The position numbers and the translations under genes were made by a program. DNA of 64,000 nucleotides from Microbispora corallina. GTDB lineage: Bacteria; Actinomycetota; Actinomycetes; Streptosporangiales; Streptosporangiaceae. Every line of letters begins with the position of its first letter. The stretch's first letter is position 1. Below the pieces are notes generated by a model. The model made no database searches. It saw only the letters and a list, made by a program, of their open reading frames with translations, and was not told the DNA's origin. This document shows positions 46,218 to 54,686 of the stretch, in pieces. The stretch lies in contig NZ_BOOC01000002.1 of NCBI RefSeq assembly GCF_016863035.1, positions 62,001 to 126,000 of the forward strand. The letters run 5' to 3'.

Positions 46218-47987
46218 ATGTCGGGAACGGCGGCCGCGCGGACGATGGGCAGGCTCGCCGCCGCGGCCGCCGCCCACTGCGCCGACCTGGACCCGGCCGC
46301 CCGTCTGACGGCCGCGCACGCCTGGGTCGGCGGCGGCGCCCCCCGCTTCGCGAACGACCTCGCCCGCCACCGCGCCGCCCTCCAGTCCGCCCTCGAGTCG
46401 GCGCTCGGCGCGGTCTCCGCCCTCGCCGCCCGGCAGGGCTCCCCCTCCCCCGGCGTGCCACAGGTGCGGACGTCCGTGACGGTCATGGTGGCGACGCCCG
46501 GGCCGTACCGGGGGGTGGACCCGCGGGCGATGGGCGGCCTGATCGCCGCGCTGGACACGGCGGCCGGCCGCCTGCCCGATCTCGCGACCCTCCTCCGGGC
46601 CGAGCTGGCCGCCCTGTGCCTTCCGGCGGGCGACGGCCTGACCGTCGCCCGGATCGCCGCCTGGGCCGCCGAGCAGGCGCGGGACCTGCGCCGCCGCCTC
46701 GACCTGATCCAGCGGGCGGAGGACGGCACCGGTCTCGTGCCGGCCGGCCTGATCGGTTTCGGGCTGTTCGGGGCGTTCGCCGCCGACCCCGGCGACGCCG
46801 GGACGCTGCTGCGACGCGCCGCCTCGGGCGACGCCGGGGCCCTGACGGCCCTGCTCGCCCTGCAGGCGCGGGGCGCCGACCCCGGGCTCGCCGCCCGCGT
46901 CCACGCCTGGTGGCGGGCGCTGCCCCAGGAACGGCGCGACGAACTGGTCGCCGCGGCGCCCGGCGGCGTCGGCTCGCTCGACGGCCTTCCGGCCGCCGTA
47001 CGCGATCGGGCGAACCGGCTGTTCCTGACGGCGGAGAAGGCCCGGCTGACGGCCGAGTGCCGCCGGCTCGTCGCGCTCATGGGGCGGACGGGCGAGCCCG
47101 GCGTGCTCCTCACCCTCGACGCCGCGCAGCGCGCCCTGGACAAGGTCCTCCTGGTCGAGCGGGCGCTCGCGCCGGGCGGCGCCGGCGGCCTCCCGCACGC
47201 GTACCTGCTCGCGTTCGACCCCACCGGGCTCGGGCGGCTCGTCGTCTCGTGGGGCGACCCCGACACGGCCGACACGACGGTGACGTACGTCCCCGGCCTC
47301 GGCAGCCGCCTCGACGGCGCGGACGGCGACGTCGAGCGGGCCCGCCAGCTGTGGCAGCAGTGCCGGGCCACCGCCACCGGGCGGCGGGTCGCCTCGATCG
47401 CCTGGCTCGGGTACGACGCCCCGCAGATCGGACCGGCGATGATCACGCCGGGGACGTCGGTGGCGACGGAAGCGCCGGCCACGGCGGGCGCGGGAGCGCT
47501 CGCGTCCTTCGCCGACGGGCTGCACGCCGCCCACCGGCCCGCCTCGGACGCGCGCAACGTCGTCCTCGGCCACAGCTACGGCTCCCTGGTCGCGGGCAAG
47601 GCCGCCCTGCTGCGGCCGGGTCGCCTGGCGGACGAGTTCGTCTTCGTGGGCAGCCCCGGAGTCGGCGTCGAGCACGCGACCGACCTCGGCGTCCCGGCCG
47701 CGCACGTCTGGGTGGGCGAGGCGGGCAACGACCCGGTGGCGTACCTCGGCCGTTTCGCCGCCGACCCCGGCGACGCCTCCTTCGGCGCCCGCCGCTTCTT
47801 CGTCCAGCGCACCCTCATCGCCGACGCCCACTCCAGCTACTGGAACCCGCACTCGGCGTCGCTGCTCAACATGGCGATGATCGTGAACGGCCGGTACGAC
47901 GCGCTCATCCAGCCGAAGCCGCTCGAACGGCCCGAGCTGCTGATGCCGGAACTCGCCCCCGACGCTTTGCGGGGGTGGGACCGGTGA
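46218..47987 (+). CDS. DUF1023 alpha/beta hydrolase
   Basis: This is a 589-residue protein. The first 170 residues are helix-rich (WXG-like coiled layers). The C-terminal third is the DUF1023 alpha/beta-hydrolase: 'VTYVPGLGSRL', 'ARNVVLGHSYGSLVAGKAALL' with nucleophile Ser in GHSYGS, 'EFVFVGSPGVGVEHATDLG' and 'ADAHSSYW' with the likely His. This actinobacterial family has an undefined ester substrate. No signal peptide is seen. It overlaps the lipoprotein gene by GTGA. Confidence 0.85.
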   Translation: MSGTAAARTMGRLAAAAAAHCADLDPAARLTAAHAWVGGGAPRFANDLARHRAALQSALESALGAVSALAARQGSPSPGVPQVRTSVTVMVATPGPYRGVDPRAMGGLIAALDTAAGRLPDLATLLRAELAALCLPAGDGLTVARIAAWAAEQARDLRRRLDLIQRAEDGTGLVPAGLIGFGLFGAFAADPGDAGTLLRRAASGDAGALTALLALQARGADPGLAARVHAWWRALPQERRDELVAAAPGGVGSLDGLPAAVRDRANRLFLTAEKARLTAECRRLVALMGRTGEPGVLLTLDAAQRALDKVLLVERALAPGGAGGLPHAYLLAFDPTGLGRLVVSWGDPDTADTTVTYVPGLGSRLDGADGDVERARQLWQQCRATATGRRVASIAWLGYDAPQIGPAMITPGTSVATEAPATAGAGALASFADGLHAAHRPASDARNVVLGHSYGSLVAGKAALLRPGRLADEFVFVGSPGVGVEHATDLGVPAAHVWVGEAGNDPVAYLGRFAADPGDASFGARRFFVQRTLIADAHSSYWNPHSASLLNMAMIVNGRYDALIQPKPLERPELLMPELAPDALRGWDR

Positions 47988-48469
47988 GACGCGTGCTGTG
48001 CGCTCTTCTGGCGGCGGTGCTGGTCGGCTGCGGGGGCGTGAGGAGCGAAGCGGTGGACAGGACGTTGAGCGAGCACGAGGCGCTGGACCGCATCGGCGCG
48101 CTCATCACCTCCACGGCGGCGGTCCTGCGTCCGCACCCCCGCCTGGAGCCTCTGACACTGTTCACCGTCCCCGGCCGCTGCCAGGCCTCGGACGGCGGCG
48201 CCGGCCGGATCGTCGTGAGCCGTGCCTACTGGCTGCGCGAGGTGCCGGCACGGGACAACGTCCACGTGGCACGTCAGGTCGTGGACGAGTGGACCAGGCA
48301 GGGGCACACGCTCGTCGGAACCGGGGGCTTCGAGTCCGGGCATCCGAACGTGTCCGCCCTGTCGCGGCCGGACGGGTTCGTCCTGGCGCTGGCCTGGGCG
48401 GAGGGGGACCATCTCTACCTCGCCGCCACCTCGCCCTGCGTCCGTCCCGACCGGACACCGGCTCCCTGA
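47984..48469 (+). CDS. Hypothetical lipoprotein
   Basis: This is a 161-residue protein from a GTG overlapping the hydrolase stop (GTGA). The lipoprotein signal is 'VRRVLCALLAAVLVGC'. The mature part contains two cysteines (GRCQASDG, TSPCVRP) and 'ARQVVDEWTRQGHTLVGTGGFESGHP'. It is the usual small partner encoded with DUF1023 hydrolases in actinomycetes. No catalytic motif is seen. Confidence 0.75.
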   Translation: MRRVLCALLAAVLVGCGGVRSEAVDRTLSEHEALDRIGALITSTAAVLRPHPRLEPLTLFTVPGRCQASDGGAGRIVVSRAYWLREVPARDNVHVARQVVDEWTRQGHTLVGTGGFESGHPNVSALSRPDGFVLALAWAEGDHLYLAATSPCVRPDRTPAP

Positions 48470-48542
48470 TCATCCGGACCCTGGCGGGCGACGGGAGGCG
48501 CTACCCTACGGGAAGGCCGGAGTTGTTGAGGAGTGTGTGATT

Positions 48543-49664
48543 ATGCGCGTTGTTGATGCTTTCCGGGAGGCGTACGGCGCCGAGCCCGCCGGGGTGTGGC
48601 ACGCGCCGGGGAGGGTCAACCTGATCGGCGAGCACACCGACTACAACGACGGCTTCGTCCTGCCGTTCGCGGTCCCGTGGGGCGTCACCGCCGCCGTCTC
48701 GCCCCGTGAGGACGGCGTGATCCGCATCCGCTCGCTCCAGGCGCCGGGCAAGGACCAGGTGCTCGACGACCCCGACCGGGCCGAGGGGTGGGCCCGCTAC
48801 CCCGTGGGCGTCGTGTGGGTCATGCGCGAGCGCGGCCTGCCGGTCGGGGGCGCCGACATCGTCATGGACGGCGACGTGCCCGCGGGCGCCGGGCTGTCCT
48901 CCAGCGCCGCCCTGGAGGTCTGCGCCGCCCTCGCCCTGAACGACCTGTACGACCTCGGCCTGGAGCGCATGGAGCTCGCCAGGATCGGCCAGAAGGCCGA
49001 GAACGACTTCGTCGGCATGCCGTGCGGGATCATGGACCAGGCGGCCTCGGCGCTGAGCCAGGAGGGGCACGCCCTCTTCCTCGACTGCCGCTCCCTGGGC
49101 AGCCGCTCGATCCCGTTCGACCTGGCCGCGCACGGACTCCAGCTGCTGATCATCAACACCGGCGTCCACCACGAACTGGCGGACGGGCAGTACGCCCGCC
49201 GCCGCCGGGACTGCGAGAACGCCGCCAAGCACCTCGGCCTGGCGTCCCTGCGCGACGTGACCGACCTCACCGCCGCGCTGGCCCGGCTGAGCGGCGACGA
49301 GCGGGCGCGCACCCAGCACGTCGTGACGGAGAACCACCGCGTCGAGGCCGTGATCGGGCTGCTGCGGGCGGGAGCCGTCCAGGAGATCGGCGCGCTGCTC
49401 AACGCGTCGCACCTGTCCCTGCGCGACCAGTACGAGGTGTCGTGCGACGAGCTCGACGTCGCCGTGGAGTCGGCGATCAAGGGCGGCGCCCGGGGCGCCC
49501 GGATGACCGGCGGCGGCTTCGGCGGCTCGGCGATCGCGCTCGTGGCCGACGACCGGGTGGACCGGGTGCGCGCCACGGTCGCCGGGGCCTACGAGGAGCG
49601 CGGCTGGGCCGCCCCCGAGTTCCTGCCGGCCGTCCCGGCCCCCGGAGCCCGCAGGCTGGCCTGA
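48543..49664 (+). CDS. galK: Galactokinase
   Basis: This is a 373-residue GHMP kinase. 'GRVNLIGEHTDYNDGFVLPF' is the galactokinase signature, 'PAGAGLSSSAALEVCAAL' the ATP loop and 'GARMTGGGFGGSAIALV' the third GHMP motif. ATG 48543 is preceded by GAGGAG. It phosphorylates galactose at C1. Neither galT nor galE is nearby, so the pathway is split. A separate promoter is likely, since 74 bases separate it from the lipoprotein gene. Confidence 0.94.
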   Translation: MRVVDAFREAYGAEPAGVWHAPGRVNLIGEHTDYNDGFVLPFAVPWGVTAAVSPREDGVIRIRSLQAPGKDQVLDDPDRAEGWARYPVGVVWVMRERGLPVGGADIVMDGDVPAGAGLSSSAALEVCAALALNDLYDLGLERMELARIGQKAENDFVGMPCGIMDQAASALSQEGHALFLDCRSLGSRSIPFDLAAHGLQLLIINTGVHHELADGQYARRRRDCENAAKHLGLASLRDVTDLTAALARLSGDERARTQHVVTENHRVEAVIGLLRAGAVQEIGALLNASHLSLRDQYEVSCDELDVAVESAIKGGARGARMTGGGFGGSAIALVADDRVDRVRATVAGAYEERGWAAPEFLPAVPAPGARRLA

Positions 49665-49734
49665 CCCGCCGCGGACCACGAAGCCGCGCCGGCGCTCCCG
49701 CCCGGTGCGGCCCGGCGCTCCCCGCCGGTAGGGG

Positions 49735-50505
49735 TCAGCCGAGCGGCGGGAACCGCGGGGGCCTGCGTTCGAGGAACGCGCCCACTCCCTCGGCGAAGTC
49801 GGGCCGCCCGAACGACTCGGCCATGAGCCGGACGGCCCTGTCACGGGACTCGTCGAGCCCGGTCTCCCAGTCGCCCCACACCTGCCGCTTGATGATGGAC
49901 ATCGAGGTGGGCGAGCACTCCCTGGCCAGCTCGCCCGCGTAGGCGAGGGCCTCCTCCAGCAGCCGCTCCCCCGGCACGGCCCGGACGGCCAGGCCCATGG
50001 CGTACGCCTCGGCGCCGCTGAAGACCCGGGCGGACAGCAGCAGGTCCATGGCCCGGGCCTGCCCGGCGAGCCGGGGGAGGATCCACGCCAGGCCGTACTC
50101 CGCGATCAGCCCGCGACGGGAGAAGGCGGTCGTCCACTTGGCGTCCTCGGCCGTGAGGACGACGTCGCAGACGAGGGCGTGCACCATGCCGAGGCCGGCG
50201 CACGCGCCGTTCACGGCGGCGACGATCGGTTTGCGGATCGTCGCCGGGAACGTGGTGGGCCGGTCGTCCGGCTTCCCGGCGTACTCCCCCGACCCGATCT
50301 CGGTGAGCGTCCGGAAGTCCGCCCCGGCGCAGAAGCCCCGTCCCGCGCCCGTGACGACGACGGCCCGCACCGAGGGGTCGCGGTCGGCCTCCTCCAGCAG
50401 GTCGAAGTAGCTCCGTCCCATCTCGTCGGTCCAGGCGTTCAGCCGGTCGGGCCGGTTGAACGTCAGGAGCCGCACGCCGCCGTCGTCCTCGGACAGCACC
50501 ACCAT
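49735..50505 (-). CDS. Enoyl-CoA hydratase/isomerase family protein
   Basis: This is a 256-residue crotonase-fold protein. 'LTFNRPDRLNAWTDEMGRSYFDLL', 'VVTGAGRGFCAGADFRTL' (oxyanion Gly) and 'KPIVAAVNGACAGLGMVHALVCDVVL' are clear. The position of the usual catalytic Glu in the third block and 'RRGLIAEYGLAWILPRL' are conserved. It hydrates or isomerises enoyl-CoA in fatty-acid or aromatic breakdown. It lies 63 bases downstream of the nitric oxide synthase gene, on the same strand. Confidence 0.92.
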   Translation of the reverse strand: MVVLSEDDGGVRLLTFNRPDRLNAWTDEMGRSYFDLLEEADRDPSVRAVVVTGAGRGFCAGADFRTLTEIGSGEYAGKPDDRPTTFPATIRKPIVAAVNGACAGLGMVHALVCDVVLTAEDAKWTTAFSRRGLIAEYGLAWILPRLAGQARAMDLLLSARVFSGAEAYAMGLAVRAVPGERLLEEALAYAGELARECSPTSMSIIKRQVWGDWETGLDESRDRAVRLMAESFGRPDFAEGVGAFLERRPPRFPPLG

Positions 50506-50568
50506 GGCCGCCTCCTTCGCAGAACTATGTTCTACCCCAGGAGGCCGTCCCGGGGAACGGCCGGGCCG

Positions 50569-51732
50569 TCAGTCCCGGGTACGGCGGACGAAGGCGGGCG
50601 TGAGGCTCACGTCGTCGTAGTACCGGTGGAAGACCGGCGTGGCGGCCCCGGACAGCGGCGGCACGATCCACGACCAGTCGGCGGGGCAGACCCGCCCGTT
50701 GCGCTCCTCCTTGTCCAGATGAATCATGAACCGCCGCGCCTCGGTGTGGTGGTCGGTCATGGTCACGCCGTCCTCCTCGAAGGAGTGGAGCACGGCGAGG
50801 TTCAGCTCCACGAGGGCCTGGTCGCGCCAGAGCGTCCGGTCGTGGGAGGTGTCGAGGCCGAGCCGCTCGGCCACCACGGGGAGCTGGTCGTAGCGGTCCG
50901 CGTCGGCCAGGTTGCGCGCGCCGATCTCGGTGCCCATGTACCAGCCGTTGAACGGCGCGCAGGGGTAGGTCACGCCCCCGATCTCCAGGGACATGTTCGA
51001 GATCGCCGGCACCGCGTGCCACTTGAGCCCGAGCTCCGCGAACCAGGGCAGCCGCGGGTGCCGCAGGGGCACCTCCAGGACCGCGTCGGAGGGCACCTCG
51101 CGCATGGAGAGGATGTCCTTGGTCTCGATGAGCAGCGGGAGCAGGTCGAACCTGGTCCCCTCGCCCCGCCACCCCATCCGGCGCGCCCACTCCGTGATCT
51201 CGGTGTTCGCGGGGTCGCCGGTCACGGAGCCGTCGGAGCCGACGTACCCCGCGTACCGGATGAGCTGGTCGTTCCAAATTCGCGGCGCGCGCTCCCCGGG
51301 CGTGTCGGGGGCGAACACCGTGATCGTCGGACGGATCCGGCCGCCGTTGGTCGCGACCCTGAGATGCTCCACGCACTCCTCGGCGACGCCGTCCGCCGTG
51401 TCCACGTGCCGGTGGTCCCGCACGCGCAGCGAACGCCAGTAGAGCCGTCCGATGCACTTGTTGCTGTTGCGCCACGCCACCCGGGCGCCGAACTCCAGTT
51501 CCTCGGGCGTGTGGGTGTACGTCCCCCGCTGCGAGACCTCAGCGAGGACCTCCCTGAGCCGGGGTCCCACCGGCCCCGCGGAGGGGTTCTCCGCGTGGTA
51601 CAGCCGGATGAAGTCCTCTGCCTCCCGCCTGTCGATCTCCCCTTCGCGCTCCGGTTCCCGTACGGCCTCCGCCGTCTTCCTGGACCTCAACCACGTCAGC
51701 ACGACCGCCACACACTTCACACTCGCGGGCAT
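50569..51732 (-). CDS. nos: Nitric oxide synthase oxygenase (bacterial NOS)
   Basis: This is a 387-residue heme protein. The proximal Cys93 lies in 'AWRNSNKCIGRLYWRSL'. The arginine-binding region is 'KWHAVPAISNMSLEIGGVTYPCAPFNGWYMGTEIGARNL' with Glu269. 'ETKDILSMREVPSDAVLEVPLRHP' and the tetrahydrobiopterin-side 'SWIVPPLSGAATPVFHRYY' are also present. It oxidises L-arginine to citrulline and nitric oxide. As in other bacteria the reductase domain is absent, and no flavodoxin or reductase gene is adjacent. Length matches bacterial NOS; a start a few residues later is possible. Confidence 0.93.
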   Translation of the reverse strand: MPASVKCVAVVLTWLRSRKTAEAVREPEREGEIDRREAEDFIRLYHAENPSAGPVGPRLREVLAEVSQRGTYTHTPEELEFGARVAWRNSNKCIGRLYWRSLRVRDHRHVDTADGVAEECVEHLRVATNGGRIRPTITVFAPDTPGERAPRIWNDQLIRYAGYVGSDGSVTGDPANTEITEWARRMGWRGEGTRFDLLPLLIETKDILSMREVPSDAVLEVPLRHPRLPWFAELGLKWHAVPAISNMSLEIGGVTYPCAPFNGWYMGTEIGARNLADADRYDQLPVVAERLGLDTSHDRTLWRDQALVELNLAVLHSFEEDGVTMTDHHTEARRFMIHLDKEERNGRVCPADWSWIVPPLSGAATPVFHRYYDDVSLTPAFVRRTRD

Positions 51733-51910
51733 CGCACGCCGGTTCCGGGATGGCGGGGACGCCCTTCACGCAGTGGCCCTCACCCCACTGCGACGTCTGT
51801 GGTCCGCGGCTGCCGCGGCCCGAAGGCAGCGGCGCTCACATTTTCTGTGAAGTCCCATGATTTGTCCGGCGAATCCATACACTCGCGTGCCGGGTGGGAC
51901 AGGCGCAACG

Positions 51911-51956
51911 CGAAAACCCCGGCGGGGGGCGACCTGTCGATCGCCCCCCGCCGGGG
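51911..51956 (-). terminator. Rho-independent terminator of tRNA-Asn
   Basis: A perfect 16-bp stem (51917-51932 with 51941-51956) of CCCCGGCGGGGGGCGA closes an 8-base loop and, read on the minus strand, is followed by TTTT. It lies 10 bases past the tRNA-Asn gene. Confidence 0.85.
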
Positions 51957-51965
51957 TGTGAGAAG

Positions 51966-52038
51966 CTCCCGCGATAGGACTCGAACCTATAACCTGCCGG
52001 TTAACAGCCGGCTGCTCTGCCGATTGAGCTACACGGGA
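51966..52038 (-). tRNA. tRNA-Asn (anticodon GUU)
   Basis: On the minus strand the 73 bases fold as acceptor TCCCGTG/CGCGGGA, D-arm GCTCAATCGGCAGAGC, anticodon GTT in 'GGCTGTTAACC', and T-arm ATAGG-TTCGAGT-CCTAT. The CCA end is not encoded. A strong terminator follows. Confidence 0.95.
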
Positions 52039-52193
52039 CTGCTTCGCTCCGCCCGACCTGGCCTTTCGGCCTTCCTTGCGGCGCGGAACTAGATTAGCGC
52101 ACTCCGGGGGGTGTCTGTCACATCCATTGCTGTTGGATAGTTGCAGGCCCTCGGGGTAGGGGGTGCGGGGAACACGAGCGCGGGAGGTGGAAG

Positions 52194-52499
52194 ATGCGGT
52201 ACAAGGCGATGTTCGTCACGGGGCTGGCGGTCGGGTACGTCCTCGGCACGCGGGCCGGGCGCGAGCGGTACGAGCAGATCAAGCGCTTCGCGCAGCGGGT
52301 CGCCGACAGCCCGTCGGTCCAGGAGGCGGCGGGGCTGGTGGGGGCCCAGGCGTCGAAGGTGGCGGGCAAGGCCAAGGACCTCGCGGGCGACAGACTCGGC
52401 GCCAAGGTGCCGTTCCTGCGCAGACAGGAGTCGTGGGAGACCGACAGGGTGGGGGCCGCGACCGGCTGGCCGAGCACCGACCCCGACCGGCTCACCTGA
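52194..52499 (+). CDS. YtxH-like small protein
   Basis: This is a 101-residue protein. 'MRYKAMFVTGLAVGYVLGTRAGRERYEQIKRFAQRV' is the N-terminal glycine-rich helix with the 'GYVLGTRAGRERYEQI' signature common to small actinobacterial YtxH-like proteins. The rest is Ala/Lys-rich amphipathic helix. A single membrane-dipping helix is likely. The ribosome site GGGAGG is 9 bases before the ATG. Function unknown. Confidence 0.75.
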   Translation: MRYKAMFVTGLAVGYVLGTRAGRERYEQIKRFAQRVADSPSVQEAAGLVGAQASKVAGKAKDLAGDRLGAKVPFLRRQESWETDRVGAATGWPSTDPDRLT

Positions 52500-52530
52500 C
52501 ATATCCCCCGCGTACGGCAGCAGGCGCGAC

Positions 52531-52557
52531 AGCCCCCGGCGACCGCTGGGGGCTTTC
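52531..52557 (+). terminator. Terminator after YtxH-like gene
   Basis: AGCCCCC (52531-52537) pairs with GGGGGCT (52548-52554) and is followed by TTT. It lies 31 bases after the stop. Confidence 0.75.
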
Positions 52558-52649
52558 TCGCATACGGTCTCGTTTCCGGAATCGCCGAATTAGTAATGAA
52601 CCTCCGGCTATATCCCTTTTGTTCGTTTTCTCGGCGGGCCGGCGGCCGT

Positions 52650-53168
52650 TCAGACGCCGAGGCTGCGCCGCATCTCCTCCAGGGCCTGCTCGGCGAGGGC
52701 GCGCAGGCCGGGGTCGGACGCGTCGAGGCCCGGGTCGAAGACGAACTCCCATCGCGGCGTGTCGTAGCCGGGCACGCGGCGGGCGACCAGACGCACTCCC
52801 CCGCGGGCGTCCAGGGCCACGTGGCGGCTGGCCACGATCGACGCGGTGACGCGCTCCCTGACCGTCTCGGGCAGCGCGCCCGGCTCGGGCAGGGTCACGC
52901 GGTGGGCCAGCCCGTCGGTCATGGTGACCGTCACGCCCTCCTCGTCCCACACCGCCTTGTCCATGAGGTGCCAGGGCAGGCGGAGGCCGCCGGGCAGGTG
53001 GAGCGCGTGGGTGGTCGCCACGACGTAGTCGCCCTCGGACGTCCGGGCGTGGCTGATGGGCCGTTCCCCGGCGTCGAGGGCGAGAGCCGCGCGGACCTCC
53101 GCGGGCAGGCGGCGGGAGCCGAGCAGGCGCACGGACCTGCCGAAGAGGGAGGGCTTCGAGTCAGCCAA
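52650..53168 (-). CDS. Conserved hypothetical protein
   Basis: This is a 172-residue soluble protein. 'AGERPISHARTSEGDYVVATTHALHLPGGLRLPWHLMDKAVWDEEGVTVTMTDG' looks like the PH-like beta-sandwich found in several conserved actinobacterial proteins. 'LVARRVPGYDTPRWEFVFDPGLDASDPGLRALAEQALEEMRRSLGV' ends it. No catalytic residues are seen. It lies upstream of the sigma factor on the same strand, but a strong hairpin separates them, so it is transcribed separately. Confidence 0.7.
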   Translation of the reverse strand: MADSKPSLFGRSVRLLGSRRLPAEVRAALALDAGERPISHARTSEGDYVVATTHALHLPGGLRLPWHLMDKAVWDEEGVTVTMTDGLAHRVTLPEPGALPETVRERVTASIVASRHVALDARGGVRLVARRVPGYDTPRWEFVFDPGLDASDPGLRALAEQALEEMRRSLGV

Positions 53169-53356
53169 GGGGCACCGCCAGAGAGCGCGACCGTCGTCGG
53201 GTACGTCCGCAGGCTATCCGGCCCCGCCGGCCGCCCACGAGCCGGGTACGGGCCCACAGGCCGCCCGCGTCCAGCCCTCCAAACCCAGGCCAGGCCCGCG
53301 CGTGTCCGGCCCTCTCGACGCGGCCAGGCCGCGTGGGTCCGGTCCCCCGGACGCGG

Positions 53357-53389
53357 CGGGGCCCCGCGGAGGGTCTCCGCGGGGCCCCG
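53357..53389 (-). terminator. Terminator of sigma factor gene
   Basis: A perfect 14-bp stem (53357-53370 with 53376-53389) of CGGGGCCCCGCGGA closes a 5-base loop, 11 bases past the sigma-factor stop. The rest of 53169-53400 has no gene. Confidence 0.8.
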
Positions 53390-53400
53390 TCGACGGCGCG

Positions 53401-54552
53401 TCAGTCGAGGTAGTCGCGCAGCATCTGCGCCCGCGTGGGGTGGCGCAGCTTGGCCAGCGTCTTGGACTCGATCTGGCGGATGCGCTCGCGCGTCACACCG
53501 AACTCCCGGCCGACCTCCTCCAGCGTCCGGGGGTGGCCGTCCGCGAGACCGAAGCGCAGCTGGATGATCCGCTGCTCGCGCTCCGACAGCGTGGCCAGGA
53601 TGTCGTCGAGCTGGTCCTGGAGCATGATGAAGGCGGCCGCCTCGATGGGCACCACGGCGTCGGCGTCCTCGATGAAGTCGCCGAGGTCGGAGTCCTCCTC
53701 ACCGATGGGCGACTGGAGGGAGACCGGCTCCTGCGCGATGCGCTGGATCTCCACGACCCGGTCGATCGGCAGGTCCATCTCCGCCGCGATCTCCTCGGGG
53801 GCCGGCTCGCGCCCGAGGTCCTGGTGGAGCTGGCGCTGCACCCGGACGAGCTTGTTGATCGTCTCGACCATGTGCACCGGGATGCGGATCGTCCTGGCCT
53901 GGTCGGCGATGGCCCGGGTGATCGCCTGCCGGATCCACCAGGTGGCGTACGTCGAGAACTTGTAGCCCTTGGTGTAGTCGAACTTCTCGACCGCCCGGAT
54001 CAGGCCCAGGTTGCCCTCCTGGATCAGGTCCAGGAAGAGCATGCCGCGGCCGACGTACCGCTTGGCGATGGAGACCACGAGCCGCAGGTTGGCCTCGATG
54101 AGGCGCTGCTTGGCCCGCACGCCCTCCCAGACGAGGTCCTCCAGCTCGGGGCGGCCCAGCCGGGCGGCGCCGCTCTCGCAGAGCTTGTCCTCGGCGAACA
54201 GCCCCGCCTCGATGGCCTTGGCGAGCTCGACCTCCTCCTCCGCGGTGAGCAGCGGAACCCGGCCGATCTCGCGGAGGTAGATCCTGACCAGGTCGCTCGT
54301 CGGCGCCCGTTTGCCGACATCCTCCTCGTCGGGCCTGCTGGGCTCCTCGTCGCCTTGCGGCTCGAGGACCTCGACCCCGTTTTCGGCGAGCATGCGCACG
54401 ACGCGCTCCAGCGCGTCGGCGGGAAGCTCGGATCGGTCGAGCGCGGCGGCCACGTCGTCAACCGTGACGCTTCCGCGCTCCCTTCCCTTAGCGACGAGGT
54501 CCGCCACCTGGTCTACCGATGGCGGCCTGCTTGGCAGCACCGATGCACCCAC
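53401..54552 (-). CDS. rpoD: Primary sigma factor RpoD/HrdB type
   Basis: This is a 383-residue sigma-70 protein. Region 1.2 is '[33 protein letters not shown]'. Regions 2.1-2.4 include '[44 protein letters not shown]' and '[18 protein letters not shown]'. Region 4.2 is '[31 protein letters not shown]'. Region 1.1 is short, so it is either the main HrdB or a close paralogue; the neighbouring dnaG and dgt suggest the main one. GTG start at 54552 lacks a good ribosome site and a later start is possible. The 5' region has an ATAGGC/GCCTAT repeat (54570-54596). Confidence 0.92.
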   Translation of the reverse strand: MGASVLPSRPPSVDQVADLVAKGRERGSVTVDDVAAALDRSELPADALERVVRMLAENGVEVLEPQGDEEPSRPDEEDVGKRAPTSDLVRIYLREIGRVPLLTAEEEVELAKAIEAGLFAEDKLCESGAARLGRPELEDLVWEGVRAKQRLIEANLRLVVSIAKRYVGRGMLFLDLIQEGNLGLIRAVEKFDYTKGYKFSTYATWWIRQAITRAIADQARTIRIPVHMVETINKLVRVQRQLHQDLGREPAPEEIAAEMDLPIDRVVEIQRIAQEPVSLQSPIGEEDSDLGDFIEDADAVVPIEAAAFIMLQDQLDDILATLSEREQRIIQLRFGLADGHPRTLEEVGREFGVTRERIRQIESKTLAKLRHPTRAQMLRDYLD

Positions 54553-54686
54553 GCATCACAGTGTGCGGTATAGGCACCGCAAAATGGCAGGCCTATTTTT
54601 GTCACCCAAGGTAAGGCAGAAGTCAATACCGAATCGAGATCAAAACATATGTTTGGCGACTGTGAGATCTGGAAAGGGTGGTTAAT

